A DNA stretch of 64,000 bases from CBDFLS01 sp965249185 (GTDB lineage: Bacteria; Chloroflexota; Dehalococcoidia; Lucifugimonadales; Australimonadaceae), in the NCBI GenBank assembly GCA_965249185.1, contig CBDFLS010000002.1:434001-498000 (forward strand). The letters are read 5' to 3'. How positions within the stretch are numbered: position 1 is the stretch's first letter; each line of letters opens with the position of its first letter. The notes under the pieces were generated by a model. The model saw nothing but the letters and a program-made list of their open reading frames with translations. It was not told the DNA's origin and searched no databases. The translations under genes were made by a program, and so were the position numbers. Below, one piece after another: positions 33,955-42,254 of this stretch.

Positions 33955-34728
33955 ATGAAATCCGAGGGTGGCCGGCGCACATCCAAGGCACGGGTCGACA
34001 GCATGTTGGTGGCCCAAGGCCTGGCTGGGAGCAGGGCCAGGGCCCTGGCCCTGGTGCTGGCGGGCCGTGTGTACGTCGGCGATCATCGGGTGGAGAAGCC
34101 TGGATCGCAGCTTGCTTCGGACACGCTGCTGCGGCTCGAGGAGGGCCCCAGGTACGTTGGCCGGGGCGGACTGAAGCTGGCGGGGGCGCTCGACGAGCTG
34201 CGCCTGGACGTGGCCGGCGTGGTGGCCCTGGACGTGGGCGCCTCCACCGGCGGGTTCACCGACTGCCTCCTTCAGCGGGGCGCCCGGCGTGTTTACGCCA
34301 TCGACGTGGGATACGGTCAGCTCGCCACGACGCTGCGCGAGGACGCCCGGGTGGTCTCCCGGGAGCGGACCAACGCCCGGTTTCCCTATTCGCTGCCCGG
34401 GCCGGTGGGCCTGGTGGTGGCCGACGTTTCCTTCATCTCGCTGCGGCTGGTGCTGCCTCCCAGTCTGGAGCACCTGGCGCCCGGCGGTCACGCGTTGGCG
34501 CTGGTGAAGCCCCAGTTCGAAGCCGGCAGGGGCCGGGTGGGCCGGGGCGGCGTGGTGCGCGACCCGGCGGTGCACGCCCAGGTGGTGGGAGCGTTTTGCA
34601 CGTGGGCCATCGACCGGGGGCTGCGCCTCCGGGGGGTGCGCGCGTCGGCGCTGGAGGGCGACCGGGGCAATCGGGAGTTCTTCGTGCTGCTCCAGAAGCC
34701 GGGGGATTCCGAGCGGAGCGAAGAATGA
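33955..34728 (+). CDS. tlyA: TlyA-type rRNA methyltransferase/hemolysin family
   Basis: 257-aa protein: S4 domain at the N-terminus (SKARVDSMLVAQGLAGSRAR...VYVGDHRVEKPGSQL) and an FtsJ-like methyltransferase (VVALDVGASTGGFTDCLLQR, YAIDVGYGQL, VVADVSFISLRLVLP, LALVKPQFEAG). A strong ribosome site (GGAGGGGAGAT) precedes ATG 33955. The last residues GDSERSEE are encoded by the start of a dispersed GAGCGAAG-type repeat, so the native C-terminus may have been altered. It probably 2'-O-methylates rRNA. Confidence 0.93.
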   Translation: MKSEGGRRTSKARVDSMLVAQGLAGSRARALALVLAGRVYVGDHRVEKPGSQLASDTLLRLEEGPRYVGRGGLKLAGALDELRLDVAGVVALDVGASTGGFTDCLLQRGARRVYAIDVGYGQLATTLREDARVVSRERTNARFPYSLPGPVGLVVADVSFISLRLVLPPSLEHLAPGGHALALVKPQFEAGRGRVGRGGVVRDPAVHAQVVGAFCTWAIDRGLRLRGVRASALEGDRGNREFFVLLQKPGDSERSEE

Positions 34729-35070
34729 CAGAGCGCGGCTCAGAAGGGCGAAGAGGGAATCGGCACGGAGTACAAGCGCCGTCGTTGACTGTCCCCGCTC
34801 GTGGTTCGAGTGGTCCGACAACGCCGGACTCTCGATAAAATCGGACCTCACCACGATGGTTCGACGGGCTCACCACGAGCGGAAGCATAAATCCGCTCAC
34901 CCTGAGGCTCTCGAAGGGTCACCCTGTCCGATGATGCTTCGCTCATCGAGACTCTCGATAGCCCCGATGGAATCGGGGCGTATCGGAGAGCCGAGTTTAC
35001 CCTGAGCGAAGACGAAGGGAAGGGTCGGCCTGACGGACGATAGGGTGGATGGCGGGCCCGGGCAATCTGG
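34729..35070. repeat. Mosaic of dispersed short repeats
   Basis: No gene. The gap holds several REP-like pieces: GAGCGGAGCGAAGAATGA (overlapping the tlyA end), CGCTCGTGGTTCGAGTGG, TGGTTCGACGGGCTCACC-ACGAGCGG (the same element as in menC), CACCCTGAGGCTCTCGAAGGG, and CCCTGAGCGAAGACGAAGGG. Inverted pairs (GATGGAATCGGGGC-type, CCGATGG/CCATCGG-type) suggest hairpins. Confidence 0.75.
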
Positions 35071-35077
35071 GGGGTGC

Positions 35078-35132
35078 TATACTCTGGGCTGAGCTACCGG
35101 CGGAGGCAATTGAGCCACCGGAGGAGGAACGC
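35078..35132 (+). promoter_or_regulatory. FIST promoter and duplicated ribosome-site module
   Basis: TGC-TATACT (-10 at 35078-35083) is followed by a 21-bp unit present twice: 35091-35111 (GAGCTACCGGCGGAGGCAAT) and 35112-35132 (GAGCCACCGGAGGAGGAACG). The second supplies the Shine-Dalgarno GGAGGAGG for ATG 35134. The first is a decayed twin. Confidence 0.65.
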
Positions 35133-35133
35133 C

Positions 35134-36330
35134 ATGAAGTGGGCATCCGCCCTTTCTGAAGCGGCCGGCCTGGACGAAGCCGTGGCGGAGTGCGCGGCGA
35201 CGCTCCATGAACGGTTGGGCGAAGCCGGAGCGGTGCACTTGGCCGTCGTCTTCGCGTCGCCTCACTTCACGGACGGCTACGAGCGGGTCCCTCAACAGCT
35301 CCACCGGCACTTCCCTGGAGCGGTGGTGCTGGGGTGCAGCGGCGCCGGCATCATCGGCGATGGGCGGGAGGTGGAGGACCGGCCCGCCCTTTCAGTGACG
35401 GTGGCCCACCTGCCCAACGTCTCCATTACGCCCTTCCATCTCACCTCGGCCGACCTGCCCACGCCCGATGCGCCGCCGAACGCCTGGGTGCAACGTCTGG
35501 GTGTGGGTCCGGAGGTGGCTCCGCAGTTTCTGATGCTGGTGGAGCCCTTCTCCATGGCGGGCGAGGACCTGCTGGCCGGTCTGGACTTCGCTTACCCCGG
35601 CAGTGTCAAGATCGGCGGTCTGGCCAGCGGCGGACGGTCGCCCTCAGGCCAGGCGCTCTTTCTCAACGACCGCATGCACCGGGAGGGCGCCGTGGGCGTC
35701 GTGCTCTCGGGCGACATCATCGTGGACACGGTGGTGGCCCAGGGGTGCCGGCCCATTGGCGAGCCCCTGCGCGTCACTCAGGCCGAGAGGAACATTCTCA
35801 TGGGCTTGGATGGGGAGCCGCCCCTGCGCGTGCTCGAGCGGGTCTACCACGGCCTGCCCTCCCGGGACCAGGAGCTGGTGCAGCGGAACCTGCTGCTCGG
35901 CATCGCCATGGACCCCCTTCGGGAGGAGGCCCACGCCGGAGACTTCCTGGTACGAAATCTGCTGGGCAGCGATATGCAGCGGGGCATCCTGGCGGTTGGC
36001 GCCCTGTTGCAAGAGGGGCAGCTCGTCCAGTTCCACGTCCGCGACGCCGAGACCTCCGCCGAGGACCTGGGCCGCTGCCTGGACGACTACCAGGCGCGGG
36101 CCCCGGAGGCCCCGCCCGCGGGCGCTCTCCTCTTCTCCTGCACCGGCCGCGGCATGCACCTCTACGGCCGTCCCGACCACGATACGGGTCTCTTCCGGGA
36201 CGCGGTGGGCGCCGTGCCTTTGGCCGGTTTCTTCTGCGCGGGGGAGATCGGTCCCGTGGGCGGCGCCACCTACCTCCACGGCTTCACCAGCTCCTTCGCC
36301 ATCTTTCGGTCCCGCCCGGGGTCCGGCTAG
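35134..36330 (+). CDS. FIST-domain (FIST_N/FIST_C) sensory protein
   Basis: 398-aa protein. FIST_N covers about residues 30-215 (AVHLAVVFASPHF, GAVVLGCSGAGIIGDGREVE, SVKIGGLASGGRSPSGQALF). FIST_C covers about residues 220-390 (DQELVQRNLLLGIAMDPLRE, GALLFSCTGRGMHLYG, AGFFCAGEIGPVGGATYLHG). FIST proteins are putative sensors of small ligands such as amino acids, often linked to signalling proteins; none is adjacent. ATG 35134 is fixed by GGAGGAGG. The last 18 codons with the stop are copied in the tandem array downstream. Confidence 0.9.
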   Translation: MKWASALSEAAGLDEAVAECAATLHERLGEAGAVHLAVVFASPHFTDGYERVPQQLHRHFPGAVVLGCSGAGIIGDGREVEDRPALSVTVAHLPNVSITPFHLTSADLPTPDAPPNAWVQRLGVGPEVAPQFLMLVEPFSMAGEDLLAGLDFAYPGSVKIGGLASGGRSPSGQALFLNDRMHREGAVGVVLSGDIIVDTVVAQGCRPIGEPLRVTQAERNILMGLDGEPPLRVLERVYHGLPSRDQELVQRNLLLGIAMDPLREEAHAGDFLVRNLLGSDMQRGILAVGALLQEGQLVQFHVRDAETSAEDLGRCLDDYQARAPEAPPAGALLFSCTGRGMHLYGRPDHDTGLFRDAVGAVPLAGFFCAGEIGPVGGATYLHGFTSSFAIFRSRPGSG

Positions 36331-37272
36331 CCGGCGGCCAAGCGCTCATCCCGTTGGCGCCTTCTCTCAGCAGCGGCGGTATGAGCGGCGTTGGTAGGCA
36401 CGGCTTCACCAGCTCCTTCGCCATCTTCCGGTCCCGCCCGGGGTCCGACTAGCCGGCGGCCAAGCGCTCAGCCCGTTGGCGCCTTCTCTCAGCAGCGGCG
36501 GCATGAGCGGCGTTGGTAGGCACGGCTTCACCAGCTCCTTCGCCATCTTCCGGTCCCGCCCGGGGTCCGGTTAGCCGGCGGCCAAGCGCTCAGCGCCGCT
36601 CATCCCGTTGGCGCCTTCTCTCAGCAGCGGCGGCATGAGCGGCGTTGGTAGGCACGGCTTCACCAGCTCCTTCGCCATCTTCCGGTCCCGCCCGGGGTCC
36701 GGCTAGCCGGCGGCCAAGCGCTCAGCGCCGCTCATCCCGTTGGCGCCTTCTCTCAGCAGCGGCGGCATGAGCGGCGTTGGTAGGCACGGCTTCACCAGCT
36801 CCTTCGCCATCTTCCGGTCCCGCCCGGGGTCCGGCTAGCCGGCGGCCAAGCGCTCACCCCATTGGCGCCTTCTCTCAGCAGCGGCGGCATGAGCGCCGCC
36901 GGTAGGCACGGCTTCACCAGCTCCTTCGCCATCTTCCGGTCCCGCCCGGGGTCCGGCTAGCCGGCGGCCAAGCGCTCACCCCATTGGCGCCTTCTCTCAG
37001 CAGCGGCGGCATGAGCGCCGCCGGTAGGCACGGCTTCACCAGCTCCTTCGCCATCTTCCGGTCCCGCCCGGGGTCCGGCTAGCCGGCGGCCAAGCGCTCA
37101 CCCCATTGGCGCCTTCTCTCAGCAGCGGCGGCATGAGCGCCGCCGGTAGGCACGGCTTCACCAGCTCCTTCGCCATCTTCCGGTCCCGCCCGGGGTCCGG
37201 CTAGCCGGCAGCCAAGCGCTCATCCCGTTGGCGCCTTCTCTCAGCAGCGGCGGCATGAGCGGCGTTGGCAGG
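36277..37272 (+). repeat. Tandem array (8 units) copied from the FIST gene 3' end
   Basis: The string CACGGCTTCACCAGCTCC starts at 36277, 36399, 36521, 36653, 36785, 36907, 37029 and 37151, giving periods of 122, 122, 132, 132, 122, 122 and 122 bp. The pattern breaks at about 37273. Each unit contains the last codons of the FIST gene (HGFTSSFAIFRSRPGSG), its stop inside the palindrome CCGGCTAGCCGG (with small variants), and about 65 bp of spacer. Two units carry an extra CAGCGCCGCT. Spacer variants GGCGTTG and GCGCCGCCG divide the units into two groups, suggesting stepwise block duplication. Confidence 0.96.
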
Positions 37273-37322
37273 CCGGCAAACTCGTCCCGCCGCCCCTGGA
37301 GCACAAGGTTCGCGCCGCCTAG
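37273..37322 (+). pseudogene. Remnant of an ftsH 3' end
   Basis: Right after the array, GGCAAACTCGTCCCGCCG and following bases encode KLVPPPLEHKVRAA and a TAG stop at 37322. The intact ftsH at 39760-41610 ends APPLEHKVRATA. The nucleotide match (CCTGGAGCACAAGGTTCGCG versus CTTGGAGCACAAGGTGCGCG) is too good for chance, so this is the tip of a lost second ftsH-like gene or a copied fragment. Confidence 0.6.
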
Positions 37323-37690
37323 GGCTTCGCTTTCTTGACCCTGGCTTTGGGGGTGGACAGCTCGGCCTCAAAGCCATCGTACAGCTTCAGGCCCTTCTTG
37401 GTGGGGAGGTAAGCGTACATGGCGTGATGGCCCGGGTCGGTGTGCTCTATGAGCCCGCCCGCCACCAGCGCCCGGAGGGCCACCTCGCCCAGGTAAGGAG
37501 CCAGAGAGAGGGCGTGGTCGGCCACGGGACCGCCCGTCCGCCGGTGGAGGGCGCACATCTGCCGAAGCAGGTCCACGGGGTAGCGCCGCACCTCGTTCAT
37601 GAGCTCCCGGACCGGCTCCAGGTCGCCCACCAGCTTCTCCAGATTGGCACGAGTGCTCGATGGCTGTTTTGCTCTACGGTTTGTGGTCAT
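37319..37690 (-). CDS. Small winged-helix-like hypothetical protein
   Basis: 123-aa protein coupled to pyrD: its ATG (37690) overlaps the pyrD stop by 4 nt. The sequence suggests helices and a hairpin (LRQMCALHRRTGGPVADHAL, GEVALRALVAGGLIEHTD, YAYLPTKKGLKLYDGFEAEL), a winged-helix/MarR-like arrangement. It is basic at both ends. It may be a regulator or nucleic-acid binder; the family is not recognised. Its stop overlaps the ftsH remnant on the other strand. Confidence 0.65.
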   Translation of the reverse strand: MTTNRRAKQPSSTRANLEKLVGDLEPVRELMNEVRRYPVDLLRQMCALHRRTGGPVADHALSLAPYLGEVALRALVAGGLIEHTDPGHHAMYAYLPTKKGLKLYDGFEAELSTPKARVKKAKP

Positions 37691-38727
37691 CGTCTGGTGG
37701 TTGCCTCCTTGGTCTGTGGGTCTGGCGACGCCTCTTGGCGCAAGCGTTCGGCCAGCCCGCGGGATATCGTCCGGGCCACGGCGGGTCCCTCGTAGACCAG
37801 GGCCGTGTAGAGCTGCACCGTGTCAGCCCCCGCCTGCAGGGCCTGCCACGCGTCCTCGGCGGTGAAGATGCCTCCACAGGCGTTGACCGCCGCCTGTCCG
37901 CCCACCTCGCGCCGGACCTCCGCAACCGCCCGCAGCATGTGCGGGAAGATGGCGCGGCCGCTGAGCCCACCCCTGCCCACGGCGAGCCGGGGCTCCTCCA
38001 CGGGCAGCGTGTTGATGGCGGTGAACCCGGACACCCCGCAGCTCACGCCGGTGCGGACCAACGCCATCACCCGCTCCCGTCCCTGGTCATCGGTGTACGG
38101 CGGCAGCTTGAGGAACACCGGCTTCCGGCGATGGGAGTTGAGGCGTTCCAGCAGGCGCCGCAGGCGCTCCGGCTCCTGGAACACCCGGACCCCCTGGGTG
38201 TTGGGGGAACTGATGTTCAGCTCCACCGCCTCCGCCAGCGGCTCCAGGGTCCGCTGGCACGCATCGAACCCCTCATCGTCCAAAGCCGAGATGCTGACGA
38301 AGACCGGGGCGGGCCGGTCGCGCAGCCGGCCCAGGCGGGCCGCCACCGCCGCGAGGCCGTGGCTGGGAAACCCCATACTATTCACCAGGGACAGGCGGTC
38401 CGGGTAGCGCAGCAGCCGCGGACGGGGGTTTCCCGGCTGGGGCTCCGGCACCACGGTCCCGCCGACCACGTAGCCGAAGCCCAGGTGCCCAAGGCTCGAC
38501 ACGTGCCGGCATTGCTTATCGTAGCCGGCGGCGAGCCCCACGGGGTTGTCCAGCACGATGCCGGCCACCGTGCGGGAGAGGGCGGGCTCGCGCACCCGCA
38601 TCTGTGGTCCCAAGATGCGCCACACGGGACGCGCTCCCAGGGCCGCCTCGGCGAGCCCCTGCGCCCGCTCCGGGGACATTCGGAACAGCCACGGCCGGAT
38701 AAACCAGCGATACCAGGAGAAGGTCAA
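37687..38727 (-). CDS. pyrD: Dihydroorotate dehydrogenase, class 2 (quinone-dependent)
   Basis: 346-aa membrane-associated flavoprotein of pyrimidine synthesis. Evidence: GLAAGYDKQCRHVSSLGHLG, the class 2 signature NSMGFPSHG, ELNISSPNTQGVR with the catalytic Ser region, FLKLPPYT, and the FMN-binding GRGGLSGRA and NACGGIFTAEDA. The N-terminal helix pair (SWYRWFIRPWLFRMSPERAQ) is the class 2 membrane-docking part. TTG 38727 gives that N-terminus. The earlier GTG 38778 would overlap greA and adds unusual residues. Class 2 enzymes pass electrons to quinone, fitting the men cluster in this window. Confidence 0.92.
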   Translation of the reverse strand: MTFSWYRWFIRPWLFRMSPERAQGLAEAALGARPVWRILGPQMRVREPALSRTVAGIVLDNPVGLAAGYDKQCRHVSSLGHLGFGYVVGGTVVPEPQPGNPRPRLLRYPDRLSLVNSMGFPSHGLAAVAARLGRLRDRPAPVFVSISALDDEGFDACQRTLEPLAEAVELNISSPNTQGVRVFQEPERLRRLLERLNSHRRKPVFLKLPPYTDDQGRERVMALVRTGVSCGVSGFTAINTLPVEEPRLAVGRGGLSGRAIFPHMLRAVAEVRREVGGQAAVNACGGIFTAEDAWQALQAGADTVQLYTALVYEGPAVARTISRGLAERLRQEASPDPQTKEATTRR

Positions 38728-38755
38728 TGTTCGCCCCCATGGGTGGGTGGCCCGC

Positions 38756-39532
38756 TCAACCCTCCACCGCGTCGACACGGTAGCGCCGGAGCCCTTTGGG
38801 CGCCATCACGTCCACTTCGTCTCCCGGCGCGCTGCCGATGATCGCCTGGCCCACGGGTGATGCCACCGAGAGCTTGCCGGTGAGGGGATCGGCCTCCGAG
38901 GAGTCCACCAGGGTATAGGAGACCTCTATTCCTGACGAGAGGTCCTGGAGCTTCACGTGGGACCCCACGCGGGCCTTGCCGGTGGGGCCGACGCCGGGAT
39001 CTATGACCACGGCGTGCCGCAGCATCGCTTCGATCTCACGGACCCGGCCCTCCATTTTCCCCTGCTCCTCTCTGGCGGCGTCCAGGGGCGCGTTCTCCCG
39101 GAAGTCCTTGTCCGCGGCGGCAGTTCGGAGCTTCTCGGCTATCACCACCCGATGGCCCTTGAGCGATTGTAGCTCCCGCCGCAGCGCCTCGTAGGTGGCG
39201 GCGGTGATGGTGGCGCCCTCCACGTTTGGCCCGCCCTCCACGGCCGGCCCCTGGCGAAGCTTGGGTATCTTGATATGGGGCGCCAGGCGCTGGGAAAGCA
39301 CGCCGCGCTTGTTCAGGAAAGTGAGGAACTCTTTGACCTGGGTCAGCCGGGAGTGGACGTCTCCACCGGCGGACACCACCTCCTCGGCGTACTGGGCCAC
39401 CTCGGGCGGACGCAGCGTCTCCACCCGGCGTTCCAGGCCCGCCCAGCGGGCGAAACGATGGATATCCTCAAACGCCTGGGCGCCGGAGGCTTGACTGGCG
39501 AGATATTGGTTTAGGGCTTCGGAGAGTGTCAA
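38756..39532 (-). CDS. greA: GreA-type transcription elongation factor with N-terminal SAM-like extension
   Basis: About 258 aa. The C-terminal ~155 residues are GreA: coiled coil ITAATYEALRRELQSLKGHR and AADKDFRENAPLDAAREEQG with the acidic tip, then the FKBP-like domain (VGSHVKLQDLSSGIEVSYTL, GKLSVASPVGQAIIGSAPGD). In front is about 90 residues (TLSEALNQYLASQASGAQAF...RGVLSQRLAPHIKIPKL) with the pattern of a tyrosine-recombinase core-binding/SAM-like domain. TTG 39532 is chosen because a strong promoter sits directly upstream (39585-39613) and excludes earlier starts. It rescues backtracked RNA polymerase; the role of the extension is unknown. Confidence 0.87.
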   Translation of the reverse strand: MTLSEALNQYLASQASGAQAFEDIHRFARWAGLERRVETLRPPEVAQYAEEVVSAGGDVHSRLTQVKEFLTFLNKRGVLSQRLAPHIKIPKLRQGPAVEGGPNVEGATITAATYEALRRELQSLKGHRVVIAEKLRTAAADKDFRENAPLDAAREEQGKMEGRVREIEAMLRHAVVIDPGVGPTGKARVGSHVKLQDLSSGIEVSYTLVDSSEADPLTGKLSVASPVGQAIIGSAPGDEVDVMAPKGLRRYRVDAVEG

Positions 39533-39584
39533 CGGAACCTTGTCTTCACCAGCTTGGCGATGGGGAAGACGAATCGGTTCCCCG

Positions 39585-39613
39585 ATTGTATGGGCACCTC
39601 CTGGGACTGTCAA
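39585..39613 (-). promoter_or_regulatory. greA promoter
   Basis: Minus strand: TTGACA (39608-39613), 17-base spacer, TACAAT (39585-39590), close to the sigma-70 consensus. The transcript would start near 39578, about 45 nt before the proposed TTG start. Confidence 0.75.
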
Positions 39614-39620
39614 CGAATCT

Positions 39621-39659
39621 AATCAGGGGAAGGACCTGCCAATCAGGGGAAAGACTTGA
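39621..39659 (+). repeat. 20-bp x2 direct repeat between greA and ftsH
   Basis: AATCAGGGGAAGGACCTGCC (39621-39640) and AATCAGGGGAAAGACTTGA (39641-39659) lie upstream of the ftsH promoter and just behind the greA promoter. Possible regulator site, or another slippage duplication. Confidence 0.85.
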
Positions 39660-39688
39660 ATATGGAGAGGACCCGCGCTTGCCGAGCT

Positions 39689-39743
39689 TTGCTTTTTCCT
39701 ATTGCGTAAACTATGATGAATGAGGTGCCCCCTTAAGGGGCAC
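39689..39743 (+). promoter_or_regulatory. ftsH promoter and leader hairpin
   Basis: TTGCTT (39689-39694), a 17-base spacer and TATGAT (39712-39717) form a good promoter. The leader then has a 7-bp hairpin GTGCCCC-CTTAA-GGGGCAC (39725-39743), 16 nt before the ATG. No clear Shine-Dalgarno is seen, so the hairpin may influence translation. Confidence 0.7.
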
Positions 39744-39759
39744 TCTTGCACAGAGCACT

Positions 39760-41610
<1,851 letters not shown>

Positions 41611-41634
41611 CCTGGAAACACCGCGCTCAATGCG

Positions 41635-41671
41635 AAAGGCCCTCCGGTTGGACCGGAGGGCCTTTTGTTTG
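41635..41671. terminator. Rho-independent terminator after ftsH
   Basis: A 13-bp perfect stem, AAAGGCCCTCCGG / CCGGAGGGCCTTT, with loop TTGGA and a T-rich tail (TTGTTTG) on the plus strand. The A run on the other side lets it serve the convergent 41697 gene too. Confidence 0.95.
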
Positions 41672-41696
41672 TCGCTTCTTGCGTCGCCGCTTTCCG

Positions 41697-41957
41697 CTAC
41701 GCCTCCTCTTCGGCCTCCTCCAGCGGGCGCTCCCGGTAGTAGACGCCCCACTTCTGCATAAGCTCCTCCACCCGCGGGTCCCGGAGCTGCGTCAGCTCCT
41801 TCAGCAGTCCCGCCAGGGCGTGGGCGTGGACCAGCTCCGGGGTGCAGACCCAGCTTGACTCCGCGGGCACCACGTAGAGAAGGCCGCTCTGGTGCTTGCA
41901 CTGCACCTCCACGCGGCTGCCGCCGGTGTCCTGCTTTACGGTGATGCCATAGGCCAT
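41697..41957 (-). CDS. Small conserved-looking hypothetical protein
   Basis: 86-aa acidic-tailed protein (MAYGITVKQDTGGSRVEVQC; ELVHAHALAGLLKELTQLRD; ...EEAEEEA). Ribosome site GGAGGCGATACCC precedes ATG 41957. It has no membrane segment or known motif; two Cys are present but not in a cluster pattern. It is convergent with ftsH. The 41958-42254 gap upstream contains only a dispersed GC-rich repeat (42123-42217) and the selD promoter. Confidence 0.6.
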   Translation of the reverse strand: MAYGITVKQDTGGSRVEVQCKHQSGLLYVVPAESSWVCTPELVHAHALAGLLKELTQLRDPRVEELMQKWGVYYRERPLEEAEEEA

Positions 41958-42122
41958 GGGTATCGCCTCCGCTCTTGGTTCCCGGCCATGCTACCAGGGG
42001 CGTCCGCTCCGGTCTACGCGACAGCATAAATTCCACGGTGCTCCGACCACCACAGACACCCCAGCGCACCTCGCTTGCGTTTGCCGACATCAGCCGCTGC
42101 AAGACCCCGCGCGTGGGTCCCC

Positions 42123-42217
42123 CGATGGGATCGGTCCGGCCCGACCGTCCCGGCGGCGGGACTCCCCGGCCCGACCGGGGCGGGCCGTCGGAACGGAGGA
42201 CTCCGGCGGACGGAGGG
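42123..42217. repeat. Dispersed GC-rich repeat, copy A
   Basis: Text including TCGGTCCGGCCCGACCGTCC, CGGCGGCGGGACTCCCCGG and ACTCCGGCGGACGGAGG is found again at 47447-47517. Copy A is about 21 bp longer in the middle (GGGCGGGCCGTCGGAACGGA). It is self-complementary in parts and so probably forms hairpins. Confidence 0.85.
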
Positions 42218-42239
42218 CCAGCACGCCGAGCCCTGGTGC

Positions 42240-42245
42240 TATACT
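42240..42245 (+). promoter_or_regulatory. Extended -10 element of selD
   Basis: TGC-TATACT at 42237-42245, the same nonamer as ahead of rph and the FIST gene. Transcription would begin about 42252, only some 3 nt before ATG 42255, so the mRNA could be leaderless; no Shine-Dalgarno is present. Confidence 0.5.
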
Positions 42246-42254
42246 GGTCGAGCT

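Noticed and set aside
36277..37272. CRISPR array
   Set aside because: Units are 122-132 bp and nearly identical over their whole length, with no variable spacers and no cas genes; they are copies of a gene end.
39608..39613. TTG at 39613 as the greA start
   Set aside because: Those bases form the -35 box of a near-consensus promoter, so translation must begin downstream.
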